NCBI GenBank assembly: GCA_002918705.1 | Contig: PQKR01000001.1 | Location: forward strand, 1-64,000 | Origin: Escherichia sp. ESNIH1 | Lineage (GTDB): Bacteria; Pseudomonadota; Gammaproteobacteria; Enterobacterales; Enterobacteriaceae | Length of the DNA stretch: 64,000 nucleotides | Direction: 5' to 3' | In this document: one piece after another, positions 35,335 to 47,457 of the stretch | Layout: each line of letters begins with the position of its first letter | Position numbering within the stretch: position 1 is the first letter of the stretch | Translations under genes and position numbers: made by a program | The notes under the pieces: generated by a model | The model's database searches: none | Seen by the model: the letters and a program-made list of their open reading frames with translations, nothing else | Told to the model about the DNA's origin: nothing

Positions 35335-36747
35335 ATGGCGGAATTTGATGTGATAGCGCAGGATTTGCTTGAACGTGCGCGTACGCAAGAGGAGCAGCAG
35401 CAGGCTCAGGACAGAAAGCTGCTTGATCGGGTCCTGGCCATCTATGGTCAAAAATATGTGGCCGAGCAACTGCGAAAGCTGGGTAAGAGCGAGTGGAGCC
35501 GGGAGACACTTAATCGCTGGGTAAACGGTAAGCGCGCGCCCAAATCCCTGACGGCGCTGGAGGTAGAGCTATTACAGAAAATGCTGCCCTCCCCTCCGGC
35601 ACACCATCCTAATTATGCCTTTCGCTTTATCGATCTTTTTGCCGGTATCGGCGGCATTCGTCACGGCTTTGAAGCCATCGGTGGGCAGTGCGTCTTCACC
35701 AGCGAATGGAACAAAAGTGCGGTCCGTACCTACCAGGCTAACTGGTTTAATGACGAAGCGTCGCACCGGTTTAACCAGGATATCCGGGAAGTCACGCTCA
35801 GTGCGGATAAAGAGGTGTCTGAAACCGAAGCCTATGCGCACATTGACAATGCTATCCCCGATCATGATGTGCTACTGGCCGGTTTCCCCTGCCAGCCGTT
35901 CAGTCTGGCAGGGGTCAGCAAGAAGAACGCCTTGGGCCGGGCTCACGGCTTTGAGTGTGAAGCACAAGGCACCCTCTTTTTCGACGTAGCACGCATTATC
36001 AAAGCGAAAAAGCCCGCCATCTTCGTACTGGAAAATGTAAAGAACCTGAAGAGCCACGATAAAGGTAAAACTTTCGCCGTCATCATGGCGACGCTGGAGG
36101 AGCTTGGCTATGAGGTTGCCGATGCCGCCGCCGTAGGTAAAGACGATCCTAAGGTTATCGATGGCCGTCACTTCCTGCCCCAGCATCGGGAGCGTATCGT
36201 GCTGGTCGGCTTCAGACGCGATCTGGGTATTCATAATGGTTTTACCCTGCGCGACGTTGCCCGTTTCTATCCCGAGCGTCGCCCCACCTTTGGCGAGCTT
36301 CTTCAGCCGGATGCTGACAGCAAATACATCCTGTCAGAAAAGCTCTGGCACTATCTTTGGCACTACGCCAAAAAACACCAGGCCCGGGGAAATGGCTTTG
36401 GCTTTGGGTTGGTCGATCCGACGCGCGCAGAGAGTGTGGCGCGTACTCTGTCGGCCCGCTACTACAAAGATGGTTCTGAGATTTTAATTGATAGAGGCTG
36501 GGATCGGGCGCTTGGCGAAGTGGATTTCACTAACGTTGAAAACCAGCTGCGACGGCCACGACGCTTAACACCAAGAGAGTGCGCTCGTCTAATGGGCTTT
36601 GAAAAGCCTGGGCAGGCACCGTTCCGTATTCCGGTCTCCGATACCCAGGCCTACCGCCAGTTCGGCAACTCCGTCGTGGTCCCGGTTTTCGCTGCCGTGG
36701 CGAAGCTGCTGGAACCCTACATTCTGCAAGCGGTTAAAAAACGCTAG
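35335..36747 (+). CDS. dcm: DNA (cytosine-5-)-methyltransferase, Dcm family
   Basis: A 470-residue C5-cytosine methyltransferase closely resembling E. coli Dcm (472 aa). Motif I FAGIGG (102-107), catalytic GFPCQPFS with Cys186, ENV (234-236), QHRER (284-288), a target-recognition region ([32 protein letters not shown]) and the C-terminal [12 protein letters not shown] are intact. The recognition region resembles Dcm, so CCWGG is the likely target. The first 85 residues differ more from E. coli. AAGGAGA precedes the ATG. No vsr mismatch-repair gene follows, unlike in E. coli, and the locus near ssrA differs from the E. coli dcm site. Confidence 0.9.
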   Translation: MAEFDVIAQDLLERARTQEEQQQAQDRKLLDRVLAIYGQKYVAEQLRKLGKSEWSRETLNRWVNGKRAPKSLTALEVELLQKMLPSPPAHHPNYAFRFIDLFAGIGGIRHGFEAIGGQCVFTSEWNKSAVRTYQANWFNDEASHRFNQDIREVTLSADKEVSETEAYAHIDNAIPDHDVLLAGFPCQPFSLAGVSKKNALGRAHGFECEAQGTLFFDVARIIKAKKPAIFVLENVKNLKSHDKGKTFAVIMATLEELGYEVADAAAVGKDDPKVIDGRHFLPQHRERIVLVGFRRDLGIHNGFTLRDVARFYPERRPTFGELLQPDADSKYILSEKLWHYLWHYAKKHQARGNGFGFGLVDPTRAESVARTLSARYYKDGSEILIDRGWDRALGEVDFTNVENQLRRPRRLTPRECARLMGFEKPGQAPFRIPVSDTQAYRQFGNSVVVPVFAAVAKLLEPYILQAVKKR

Positions 36748-36761
36748 CGGCGTGATGACTA

Positions 36762-36780
36762 CGGGCAGAGCTTCTGCCCG
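36762..36780. terminator. Hairpin between convergent dcm and yqaE
   Basis: The stem CGGGCAGA/TCTGCCCG with a 3-base loop lies between the stop codons of two converging genes. No T run follows. Confidence 0.5.
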
Positions 36781-36789
36781 TGGCTCGCA

Positions 36790-36948
36790 CTATGGACGCG
36801 ACTGCACCCAGAAGGCGTGAATCAGACCTGGGATGTAACCCAAAAGTGTCAGAATAATGTTCAGGATGAAGGCCATACCAAAGCCCTTGCCAAGCAGGAC
36901 GCCCAGCGGGGGTAGAATAATAGTCAGTACAATTCGCCAAAAACCCAT
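36790..36948 (-). CDS. yqaE: Pmp3/UPF0057 family small membrane protein YqaE
   Basis: A 52-residue protein starting MGFWRIVLTIILPPLGVLLG and ending HAFWVQSRP, nearly the same as E. coli YqaE. Two hydrophobic helices separated by a GKGFG turn are typical of the Pmp3 family, whose members affect membrane potential and are often stress-induced. A GGGAG lies upstream of the ATG at 36948. It marks the return to the E. coli-like gene order after the ssrA accessory zone. Confidence 0.95.
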   Translation of the reverse strand: MGFWRIVLTIILPPLGVLLGKGFGMAFILNIILTLLGYIPGLIHAFWVQSRP

Positions 36949-37187
36949 AATTACTCCCGTGTAAAATTTATCCAGGTGGCTGTAAAAAAAGACATTTTCT
37001 CTTTAAGGGTAGCTACTCTGAACGACTCTGCCACTCTTACCCCACGCTTTTACCCTCTTTTACTTACGTTTAAAATTAGACTTACTCTCTCTTAAGGGAT
37101 TGAACGATAGTTATAATCGATCTAATTGGTTTTCTCAGGCAGCAGGCCTGGCCTATAGTAACTGCATCAAATGACAGGAGAAACGAT

Positions 37188-37367
37188 ATGTTTTCAGTTG
37201 GTGATTATGTTCAGCCCCGCATCGGCGGACAGAAGCTTAAAGTTGTTGAAGTGAATGAGGACCAGATTGTTGCCGTACCTGCCAGTAACGAGCAGGGTGA
37301 AAAGGTAACCATTAAAGCTGCTGATGTCACTCTGTATAAAGAAGAAGGCAACTTCGGCGTCTGCTAA
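37188..37367 (+). CDS. Small DUF2158-like protein
   Basis: A 59-residue protein, MFSVGDYVQPRIGGQKLKVV..., ending EEGNFGVC. The pattern VGD-x-V-x(4)-GG-x-K-x-x-VVEV resembles the DUF2158/YodC group of small SH3-like proteins, though the C-terminal half differs. ACAGGAG lies 8 bp before the ATG. It stands where E. coli has ygaV, ygaP and stpA between yqaE and alaE. Function unknown. Confidence 0.75.
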   Translation: MFSVGDYVQPRIGGQKLKVVEVNEDQIVAVPASNEQGEKVTIKAADVTLYKEEGNFGVC

Positions 37368-37640
37368 CGTACCCTTTTTACGGTGGGCAGAGGCTCACCG
37401 TACCTCCCCTCCCTTTAAGTTCCTGATATCTAAACTCTTACACTCCAGGTCCAACAAAAATAACGCAGCGGATAAAAAACAGACAGCCGCAGAGAATGTT
37501 ATCGACAAAAGCGTGATAAATAAAAATTTTACGCTAGTTGTACGTTGACAGGCAGAGATATAATCTATGCACAATCAAAGCCGCACCGTAAAACGCTGGC
37601 AAATCCTCCCCTTTTACTGTTTTTATACAGGAGCATTAGC

Positions 37641-38090
37641 ATGTTCTCTCCACAGTCTCGCCTGCGTCACGCTATGGCAGACACGTTTGCGATGGTTGTC
37701 TACTGTTCGGTCGTGAACATGCTGATTGAGATTTTACTGTCGGGAATGACCTTCGAGCAGTCTCTCTCCTCGCGACTGGTAGCGATCCCGGTAAACATCC
37801 TCATTGCATGGCCCTATGGTCTCTATCGCGATGCGTTTATGCGCCTCGCGCGGCGGATCTCTCCCGCAGGCTGGGTGAAAAACATGGCGGATGTGCTAGC
37901 GTATGTGACTTTTCAGTCGCCGGTCTACGTGGCGATCCTGCTAATGGTAGGTGCTGACTGGCATCAGATCGCTGCTGCCGTCAGTTCAAATATCGTGATC
38001 TCAATGGTAATGGGCGCAGCCTACGGCTACTTCCTTGATTACTGCCGTCGCCTGTTCCGGGTCAGCAGCTATCATCAGGCCAAAGCCTGA
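37641..38090 (+). CDS. alaE: L-alanine exporter AlaE
   Basis: A 149-residue inner-membrane protein with four hydrophobic segments, closely matching E. coli AlaE ([52 protein letters not shown]). It exports excess L-alanine. The start at 37641 is preceded by ACAGGAG and gives the E. coli length, although the frame is open further upstream. Convergent with ygaC. Confidence 0.95.
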   Translation: MFSPQSRLRHAMADTFAMVVYCSVVNMLIEILLSGMTFEQSLSSRLVAIPVNILIAWPYGLYRDAFMRLARRISPAGWVKNMADVLAYVTFQSPVYVAILLMVGADWHQIAAAVSSNIVISMVMGAAYGYFLDYCRRLFRVSSYHQAKA

Positions 38091-38102
38091 TGGCGTGGCG
38101 AG

Positions 38103-38447
38103 TCAGGCCGACTCGCCAAACAGTCCAGTCAAATAACGCTCCAGCGCCATACGCGAACTAAAACCATGCGGAATGCCGTAGTGCTCCTGTGCATCTCCGC
38201 CTAAGTAGAGCGGAAAGTGCTGATAGTGATCGCTGGTTTTGATATCTGAAGCCGGTTCAGCCAGCGTCTGGCTGCGCTCTTTCAGCGTAGGGTGAATGAC
38301 CAGCGCCGTGCGCCCCATCCGAGCTTCACGATTCACATACACATAGTTATCTCCACGACGGTAGCCATAGGCTTTTGGCGTCGCGACGTCCATAGTAAAT
38401 CCCGCCTTCTCAAGAACGCGTGCCACCTCATCGGGTCGTAAATACAT
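38103..38447 (-). CDS. ygaC: DUF2002 family protein YgaC
   Basis: A 114-residue soluble protein matching E. coli YgaC throughout ([40 protein letters not shown]). E. coli ygaC is reported to respond to Fur; a Fur box is not clearly assigned here. Function unknown. It converges with alaE and diverges from ygaM. Confidence 0.93.
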   Translation of the reverse strand: MYLRPDEVARVLEKAGFTMDVATPKAYGYRRGDNYVYVNREARMGRTALVIHPTLKERSQTLAEPASDIKTSDHYQHFPLYLGGDAQEHYGIPHGFSSRMALERYLTGLFGESA

Positions 38448-38608
38448 ATTTTTTCCTCGTCATCATCTACAGCAGCGCCACCTTACAGTATTGAGCATTA
38501 GCAACGCTTTCGGAAAAGTCCATAAACGACGCGTCAACTCGTGATTCACGTCAGAGGTTAAAATTATGCGCTACACTGGTTATTACATCGAAATCAAGGG
38601 AGGATCAT

Positions 38609-38935
38609 ATGCTTAGAAGACCAAACCGTAACGACGTAGATGCAGGCGTAGACGATATTAATAATGATGTCAGCCAGCTAGCGGACTCTCTGGAGGCGGT
38701 ATTGAAGTCCTGGGGAAGCGATGCAAAAGATGATGCAGACGGTGCCCGCAGTAAAGCACAGGCGCTGCTGAAAAAGACCCGAGCCAAGCTGCATGGCCGT
38801 AACCGTGTTACTCAGGCAGCAACCGATGTTGCAGGCTGTGCCGATAGCTTTGTTAAAGACAGGCCCTGGTGCAGCGTAGGTGCTGCCGCGGCCGCCGGGA
38901 TCTTCCTTGGCGCGCTGCTGAGCCTGCGTCGATAA
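38609..38935 (+). CDS. ygaM: ElaB/YqjD/DUF883 family protein YgaM
   Basis: A 108-residue protein with a charged helical N-terminal region (DDINNDVSQLADSLEAVLKS) and a C-terminal membrane anchor (GAAAAAGIFLGALLSLRR), like E. coli YgaM. Relatives ElaB and YqjD are tail-anchored proteins that bind ribosomes in stationary phase; that role is only inferred here. GGGAGG lies before the ATG. Confidence 0.93.
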   Translation: MLRRPNRNDVDAGVDDINNDVSQLADSLEAVLKSWGSDAKDDADGARSKAQALLKKTRAKLHGRNRVTQAATDVAGCADSFVKDRPWCSVGAAAAAGIFLGALLSLRR

Positions 38936-38941
38936 ATACCC

Positions 38942-38977
38942 TTAACCCCGTGAGCTAACCCTCACGGGGTTAATTTT
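38942..38977. terminator. Bidirectional terminator between ygaM and the MocR gene
   Basis: A perfect 13-bp stem TTAACCCCGTGAG/CTCACGGGGTTAA followed by TTTTAT separates two convergent genes. Confidence 0.85.
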
Positions 38978-40304
38978 ATCTCTCCTGCAAGCGCCCTACC
39001 CACTTCATCGCCATCTCTGCAGACGTAATATTGGTAAAGCTCATTAAGATCCCACTGCGTACCGGATGTGTGCTATGCCAGTCGCTTAACGCCTGTACCG
39101 CCAGCCCTCTCAGCTGCGCCCGCGCAACAATGCTTTTATCATCTCCGTCGATGGCTACCACTAGCTGAATACCGCCGTGTTGGGGAACCACGTTAAATCC
39201 GTAGTGAATGAGCGCCGCTTCCAGCCAGGCTCTCCGCTGGGCGTAGTGCAGCCGCATTTTTTTTAGATGACGCCAGAAGTGACCCTGCTGAATAAAGTCC
39301 GCTAGCGCATACTGCCACAGGGTAGGAACGCTACACTGGCTACTGTTTATCCGCTGGCGGAACATCGCAGCTTCAGCGGCTGGCACGACGATCCACGCCG
39401 TGCGTATGGCTGGAAACAGAGACTTGCTAAAGGTACCGGTATAGATCACCCGCTGCGGCGCATCGAGGCTTTTTAGCGGCGGCAGCGGCCTGCCGTGGTA
39501 GCGGAACTCGCTGTCATAATCATCTTCAATAATCCACGCAGAGTTTTCCGCCGCCCACGCCAGCACCTGCCTGCGCCGGGGCAGCGACAGCGCAACGCCC
39601 AGCGGGCTTTGATGGGCCGGGGTGAGCAACGCAAAACGCGCCTGCGGCCAGCGTGCTATCGCAGCATCAATGTCCATTCCGTTCTGGTCCACGGGAACAG
39701 GAAAACGCTGTACCCCTTCACGATCGATGGCGGGATAGATCAACGGAAACCCGGGATCCTCCATCCACATGCCATCGCCTGGGCTGGCCAGCGTCTGCAG
39801 GATCAGACTCATCGACTGCGCATAGCCTGAGGTAATAAATATCTGCTCCGGCTGGCACTCAATGCTGCGGGAGAAGCGAAGGTAGTCGGCGATGGCCTGA
39901 CGCAGCATGGCCTCCCCCGCCGGATCCCCGAGCGTGAGATCGAAGCGCGACTGGGTGCGCAGGCGTCGGCTGGTCAGCCGCGCCCACAGCGCGCGCGGGA
40001 AGAGATCCAGCGCGGGCAAGCCCATCTGAAACGGCTTCGGCTCATGTTCATTGCTGGAGTGCGCAATGGGTACCGCCGCCGCCGCCAACGGTGAGGTCTG
40101 ACTGACAAAGGTGCCGGCCTGCCCGCGCCGCTCCAGCCACCCCTGCGCCACCAGCTCTCCGTATGCTTGCTCAACCGTCGTACGCGAGACGCCGTTCTCC
40201 TGAGCCCATGTGCGGCTCGACGGCAGGCGGCTGCCGGTTTTCAACTCTCCTGAAGTGATGGCGGCCTTAAGCTGCCGGGCAATTTGCTGATAGCGTGCAT
40301 CCAT
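38976..40304 (-). CDS. MocR-type regulator (GntR winged helix fused to class I aminotransferase)
   Basis: A 442-residue fusion. Residues 1-75 are a GntR winged helix (YQQIARQLKAAITSGELKTG; SRLPSSRTWAQENGVSRTTV); from about 100 on the protein is an aminotransferase-like PLP domain, with the lysine in GTFSKSLFPAIRTAW as the likely Schiff-base residue. PdxR-type members use PLP as ligand. It is divergent from an AhpD-like gene across an 88-bp gap, the usual arrangement of a MocR regulator and its target. Confidence 0.9.
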   Translation of the reverse strand: MDARYQQIARQLKAAITSGELKTGSRLPSSRTWAQENGVSRTTVEQAYGELVAQGWLERRGQAGTFVSQTSPLAAAAVPIAHSSNEHEPKPFQMGLPALDLFPRALWARLTSRRLRTQSRFDLTLGDPAGEAMLRQAIADYLRFSRSIECQPEQIFITSGYAQSMSLILQTLASPGDGMWMEDPGFPLIYPAIDREGVQRFPVPVDQNGMDIDAAIARWPQARFALLTPAHQSPLGVALSLPRRRQVLAWAAENSAWIIEDDYDSEFRYHGRPLPPLKSLDAPQRVIYTGTFSKSLFPAIRTAWIVVPAAEAAMFRQRINSSQCSVPTLWQYALADFIQQGHFWRHLKKMRLHYAQRRAWLEAALIHYGFNVVPQHGGIQLVVAIDGDDKSIVARAQLRGLAVQALSDWHSTHPVRSGILMSFTNITSAEMAMKWVGRLQER

Positions 40305-40392
40305 TATGGTCTGCCTTTTTAATCAAAATATGGCTCTCCAGAGCAGACCATCATAGTGCTACATTTTTGCCATCTTAACGAGGAGAAGAGTC

Positions 40393-40827
40393 ATGACCCA
40401 GCTACTACGCCAGCCTTTCTATGAACTTAGCCCGGCCATCTATAACGGCCTGATTCAGGCCAGCCAGGCGCTGGAGCGATGCTCGCTTGATAACACGTTT
40501 ATTGAGCTTATCTATCTGCGTATTTCACAAATCAACGGCTGCGCTTTTTGCCTGGACAAGCACAGCCGGGCGCTGCGTAAAGCGGGCGTTGAGCAGGCAA
40601 AACTCGATGCGTTGGCAGGGTGGCGGATCAGTCACCACTTCAGTGATAAAGAGCAGGCGGCGCTGGCGTGGGCCGAGTCGGTAACCCACATCGCCGACAG
40701 CCACGCGGAAGAGCGCGTTTATCAGCCCCTGCTGGCCCATTTTAGCGCTGAGCAGGTGAGCGATCTGACCTGCGCGATCAGCCTGATGAATGCGTTTAAC
40801 CGCCTCGCCGTTGCCATGCGTCTGTAA
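40393..40827 (+). CDS. Carboxymuconolactone decarboxylase / AhpD-like protein
   Basis: A 144-residue all-helical protein with the AhpD core motif NGCAFCLDKHSRALRKAG: Cys50 and Cys53 form the redox CxxC and His57 follows. Such proteins act as thiol reductants or peroxidase partners; the substrate is unknown. GAGGAGA precedes the ATG. It diverges from the MocR regulator, which probably controls it. Confidence 0.9.
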   Translation: MTQLLRQPFYELSPAIYNGLIQASQALERCSLDNTFIELIYLRISQINGCAFCLDKHSRALRKAGVEQAKLDALAGWRISHHFSDKEQAALAWAESVTHIADSHAEERVYQPLLAHFSAEQVSDLTCAISLMNAFNRLAVAMRL

Positions 40828-40888
40828 TTTCAGCCGAAACCTCCCCCGTCCCCGTCGCTATCGTCGACGGGGCATAAATCCGCTCTAA

Positions 40889-40935
40889 AACCTATATATA
40901 GCGTGGTTGATAATTTTTATAACTACATCTAGTAT
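40889..40935 (+). promoter_or_regulatory. Two NrdR boxes upstream of nrdHIEF
   Basis: AACCTATATATAGCGT (40889-40904) and TAACTACATCTAGTAT (40920-40935) fit the NrdR consensus acaCwAtATaTwGtgt; the first is the better match. They are 31 bp apart start to start, three helical turns, as in other enterobacterial nrd promoters. NrdR represses when dATP/ATP is high. Confidence 0.85.
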
Positions 40936-41009
40936 TCCTGTAAGCAAGAACAACATATCCCGGTGCGCTTTTTCGCGCCGACCTGCCATTATAGACGGGA
41001 ATACGAATC

Positions 41010-41255
41010 ATGCGCATTATTATTTACACTCGAAATGACTGCGTTCAGTGTCACGCTACCAAACGCGCTATGGAGAGCCGCGGCGTTGAGTTTGAGATGG
41101 TCAATATCGACCAGGTTCCGGAAGCCGCCGATACCCTGCGCGATCAGGGTTTCCGCCAGCTGCCGGTCGTGATTGCAGGCGACACCAGCTGGTCGGGCTT
41201 CCGTCCGGATATGATTAACCGCCTGCTGCCTGCCTCCCGCGTCGCCAGCGCATGA
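41010..41255 (+). CDS. nrdH: Glutaredoxin-like protein NrdH
   Basis: An 81-residue glutaredoxin-fold protein with the redox motif CVQC (Cys11, Cys14) and the thioredoxin-like specificity region ([11 protein letters not shown]). It reduces NrdEF and is itself reduced by thioredoxin reductase. First gene of nrdHIEF; its stop overlaps the nrdI start by 4 bp. Confidence 0.97.
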   Translation: MRIIIYTRNDCVQCHATKRAMESRGVEFEMVNIDQVPEAADTLRDQGFRQLPVVIAGDTSWSGFRPDMINRLLPASRVASA

Positions 41256-41634
41256 GCACCCTCGTCTACTTCTCCAGCAGCTCGGAAAATACGCAGCGCT
41301 TTATTGAGCGCCTCGGGCTGCCGGCGGTGCGCATTCCGCTTAACGAGCGCGAGCGTATTCAGGTGGACGTTCCCTACATTCTGATCGTTCCCAGCTACGG
41401 CGGTGGCGGCACGGCGGGCGCGGTGCCGCGTCAGGTGATCCGCTTTCTGAACGATCCACAAAACCGGGCGCTGATCCGTGGCGTCATTGCCGCCGGCAAC
41501 CGGAACTTCGGTGATGCCTATGGCCGCGCCGGGGATGTGATTTCTCAAAAATGCAGCGTCCCTTACCTCTACCGTTTTGAACTGATGGGCACGCAGCAGG
41601 ATCTCGATAACGTGCGAAAAGGAGTGAGCGAATT

Positions 41635-41662
<28 letters not shown>
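41252..41662 (+). CDS. nrdI: Flavodoxin-like NrdI
   Basis: A 136-residue flavoprotein with the FMN phosphate loop YFSSSSENT and the glycine-rich [14 protein letters not shown] region. It supplies the oxidant that builds the Mn(III)2-tyrosyl radical cofactor of NrdF. It overlaps nrdH by 4 bp and nrdE by 28 bp. Confidence 0.97.
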
Positions 41663-44752
<3,090 letters not shown>

Positions 44753-44761
44753 TTGTTATTT

Positions 44762-44791
44762 TGGCGGGCCCTATTCCCGGCTGGCCCGCCA
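44762..44791 (+). terminator. Hairpin behind nrdF
   Basis: The stem TGGCGGGCC/GGCCCGCCA around a 12-base loop lies 9 bp behind the nrdF stop. No long T run follows, so it may terminate imperfectly. Confidence 0.65.
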
Positions 44792-45105
44792 GGATATTTC
44801 CCAAAACCGCCATTCATATTACAAATCTATTTCTTTCTAACGTATGGTTAACCACTGCTAATTATTCCTCTGAAGTCTATAAATTCGGAGGAATTTCCGT
44901 TGCCGTAGCAAAAAAAATTGCCTCCCCGCATATCGCCGCCAGGCCCTTATATCACTGGAAGTCGCGCCGTTCGCGGTTCGGCAAATTCCATGCCAGAGTG
45001 CAATTGAGGGTTGTCTCAGATTCTCACTGTGCTAGGGTATAGCCCGTTCATTATTTCCAGCAGGATTGGTATTGATATAAATAAATACGGGAACCTTTTT
45101 ATTGC
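44792..45105 (+). promoter_or_regulatory. proU upstream regulatory region with P2 promoter
   Basis: The 314-bp AT-rich spacer before proV carries TTGTCT (45011-45016) and TAGGGT (45033-45038) at 16-bp spacing, matching the E. coli proU P2 sigma-70 promoter in both hexamers and in the TCAGATTCT spacer. The AT-rich sequence above it and the start of proV correspond to the upstream and downstream H-NS silencing elements of E. coli proU, which give osmotic induction. Confidence 0.8.
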
Positions 45106-46308
45106 ATGGCAATTAAACTTGAAGTAAAAAATCTCTATAAGATATTTGGCGACAATCCGCAGCGAGCGTTCAAATATATCGAAAAAGGACTTTCGAAAGC
45201 ACAGATTCTGGAAAAAACAGGGCTATCGCTTGGCGTTATCAACGCCAGTCTGGCCATTGAAGAAGGCGAGATCTTCGTCATCATGGGGCTCTCCGGATCG
45301 GGGAAATCGACCATGGTTCGCCTTCTCAATCGCCTGATTGAACCCACCCGCGGCCAGGTGCTGATTGATGGCGTAGATATCGCCAAAATATCAGACGCCG
45401 AGCTTCGCGAGGTGCGCAGGAAAAAGATTGCGATGGTCTTCCAGTCATTCGCGCTAATGCCACACATGACCGTACTTGACAATACGGCGTTTGGTATGGA
45501 ATTAGCGGGAGTGCCTGCCAGCGAGCGCCAGACTAAAGCGCTCGATGCGCTGCGTCAGGTCGGGCTGGAGAACTACGCTCACGCTTACCCGGATGAGCTC
45601 TCCGGCGGCATGCGTCAGCGCGTGGGCCTTGCTCGCGCCCTGGCCATCAACCCCGATATTCTGCTGATGGACGAAGCGTTCTCGGCTCTCGATCCGCTGA
45701 TCCGTACCGAGATGCAGGACGAGCTGGTGAAGCTTCAGTCCCGCCAGCAGCGCACCATTGTTTTTATCTCCCACGATCTCGACGAAGCCATGCGCATCGG
45801 CGACCGCATCGCCATTATGCAGGGCGGCGAAGTGGTGCAGGTCGGCACGCCGGATGAGATCTTAAATAATCCGGCTAACGACTACGTGCGCACCTTCTTC
45901 CGCGGCGTGGATATCAGCCAGGTCTTTAGCGCCAAGGATATTGCCCGCCGTAGCCCGGTTGGCCTGCTGCGTAAAGCGCCCGGCTTTGGCCCACGCTCGG
46001 CACTGAAGCTGCTCGAAGACGAGGACCGCGAGTATGGCTACGTCATTGAGCGCGGCAACAAGTTTGTCGGCACGGTCTCCATCGACTCCCTGAAGGCGGC
46101 GTTGAGCCAGCAGCAGGGTATCGACGCGGCGTTAATTGACTCTCCGGCTCCGGTCGACGCAGAGACGCCGCTTAGCGAACTGCTCTCCCACGTCGGCCAG
46201 GCACCCTGTGCCGTGCCGGTAGTGGGTGAGGAGCAACAGTACGTCGGCATCATCTCAAAACGGATGCTGCTGCAGGCTTTAGATCGCGAGGGGGCAAACA
46301 ATGGCTGA
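45106..46308 (+). CDS. proV: Glycine betaine/proline ABC transporter ATP-binding protein ProV
   Basis: A 400-residue ATPase identical in length to E. coli ProV. Walker [10 protein letters not shown] (61-69), signature [15 protein letters not shown] and Walker [13 protein letters not shown] are followed by two C-terminal CBS domains that sense ionic strength. First gene of the osmotically induced proVWX operon; its stop overlaps proW by 8 bp. Confidence 0.98.
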   Translation: MAIKLEVKNLYKIFGDNPQRAFKYIEKGLSKAQILEKTGLSLGVINASLAIEEGEIFVIMGLSGSGKSTMVRLLNRLIEPTRGQVLIDGVDIAKISDAELREVRRKKIAMVFQSFALMPHMTVLDNTAFGMELAGVPASERQTKALDALRQVGLENYAHAYPDELSGGMRQRVGLARALAINPDILLMDEAFSALDPLIRTEMQDELVKLQSRQQRTIVFISHDLDEAMRIGDRIAIMQGGEVVQVGTPDEILNNPANDYVRTFFRGVDISQVFSAKDIARRSPVGLLRKAPGFGPRSALKLLEDEDREYGYVIERGNKFVGTVSIDSLKAALSQQQGIDAALIDSPAPVDAETPLSELLSHVGQAPCAVPVVGEEQQYVGIISKRMLLQALDREGANNG

Positions 46309-47392
46309 TCAATCTAATCCGTGGGGAACCACCGAGGCGGCAGACGCCGCACAATCTACCGCAACGCAATCTACCGCAACGCAATCTGCCGACGCCTGGG
46401 GCGGCTCTCCGGCGGCGGCACCGACCGACGGTGGCAGCGCAGACTGGCTGAACAGCGCCCCGCCTGCGCCGGAACACTTCAACATTATGGATCCGTTCCA
46501 CAAGACGCTGATCCCGCTGGACAGCTGGGTAACAACCGGTATCGACTGGGTAGTTTCCCACTTCCGTCCGGTATTCCAGGGCATCCGCGTGCCGGTGGAC
46601 TATATCCTTAACGGCTTCCAGCAGCTGCTGCTGGGCATGCCAGCCCCGGTGGCCATCGTGGTCTTTGCGCTGATCGCCTGGCAGTTTGGCAGCGCGGGCA
46701 TGGGCATCGCTACCCTGGTGTCGCTGATCCTGATCGGTGCGATCGGTGCCTGGTCGCAGGCGATGATCACCCTGGCGCTGGTGCTGACCGCCCTGCTCTT
46801 CTGCGTGGTGATTGGCTTGCCGATGGGGATCTGGCTGGCACGCAGCCCGCGGGCGGCGAAAATTATTCGCCCGCTGCTGGATGCGATGCAGACGACGCCC
46901 GCGTTTGTCTACCTGGTGCCGATCGTCATGCTGTTCGGTATCGGTAACGTACCGGGCGTGGTGGTGACCATTATCTTCGCCCTACCGCCGATCGTGCGTC
47001 TGACTATCCTCGGGATCAACCAGGTACCGGAAGATCTGATCGAAGCGTCACGCTCGTTCGGGGCCAGCCCGCGCCAAATGCTGTTTAAAGTGCAGCTGCC
47101 GCTGGCGATGCCGACCATCATGGCCGGTGTCAACCAGACGCTGATGCTCGCCCTCTCGATGGTGGTCATCGCCTCGATGATCGCCGTGGGCGGCCTCGGC
47201 CAGATGGTGCTGCGCGGTATCGGCCGCCTCGATATGGGCCTTGCTACCGTTGGCGGCGTCGGGATCGTGATCCTGGCGATCATTCTTGACCGCCTGACCC
47301 AGGCTGTGGGCCGCGACTCCCGCAGCCGTGGCAACCGCCGCTGGTATACCTCTGGTCCGGTTGGATTAATCACCCGCCCTTTCATTAAGTAA
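46301..47392 (+). CDS. proW: Glycine betaine/proline ABC transporter permease ProW
   Basis: A 363-residue permease, some nine residues longer than in E. coli, with a long hydrophilic N-terminal tail, about seven membrane helices and the EAA loop ([20 protein letters not shown]). The tail holds a small repeat, [17 protein letters not shown], from a duplicated 15-bp unit at 46351-46390, which can explain the extra length. Confidence 0.97.
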   Translation: MADQSNPWGTTEAADAAQSTATQSTATQSADAWGGSPAAAPTDGGSADWLNSAPPAPEHFNIMDPFHKTLIPLDSWVTTGIDWVVSHFRPVFQGIRVPVDYILNGFQQLLLGMPAPVAIVVFALIAWQFGSAGMGIATLVSLILIGAIGAWSQAMITLALVLTALLFCVVIGLPMGIWLARSPRAAKIIRPLLDAMQTTPAFVYLVPIVMLFGIGNVPGVVVTIIFALPPIVRLTILGINQVPEDLIEASRSFGASPRQMLFKVQLPLAMPTIMAGVNQTLMLALSMVVIASMIAVGGLGQMVLRGIGRLDMGLATVGGVGIVILAIILDRLTQAVGRDSRSRGNRRWYTSGPVGLITRPFIK

Positions 47393-47397
47393 GTTCT

Positions 47398-47429
47398 TGC
47401 CCGGCGGCGCTCAGCTTGCCGGGCCTACA
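47398..47429. repeat. REP element between proW and proX
   Basis: A single palindromic unit, TGCCCGGCGGCGCTC... ending TTGCCGGGCCTACAC. In this position it may stabilise the proVW mRNA or cause differential expression of the periplasmic protein. Confidence 0.8.
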
Positions 47430-47457
47430 CACCCCTTCTAAAAACTAAGGAACAACG

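Noticed and set aside
31163..36780. A complete integrated element with integrase at ssrA
   Set aside because: No integrase gene and no second copy of the ssrA 3' end were found between ssrA and yqaE, so only an accessory zone, not a defined island, can be supported.
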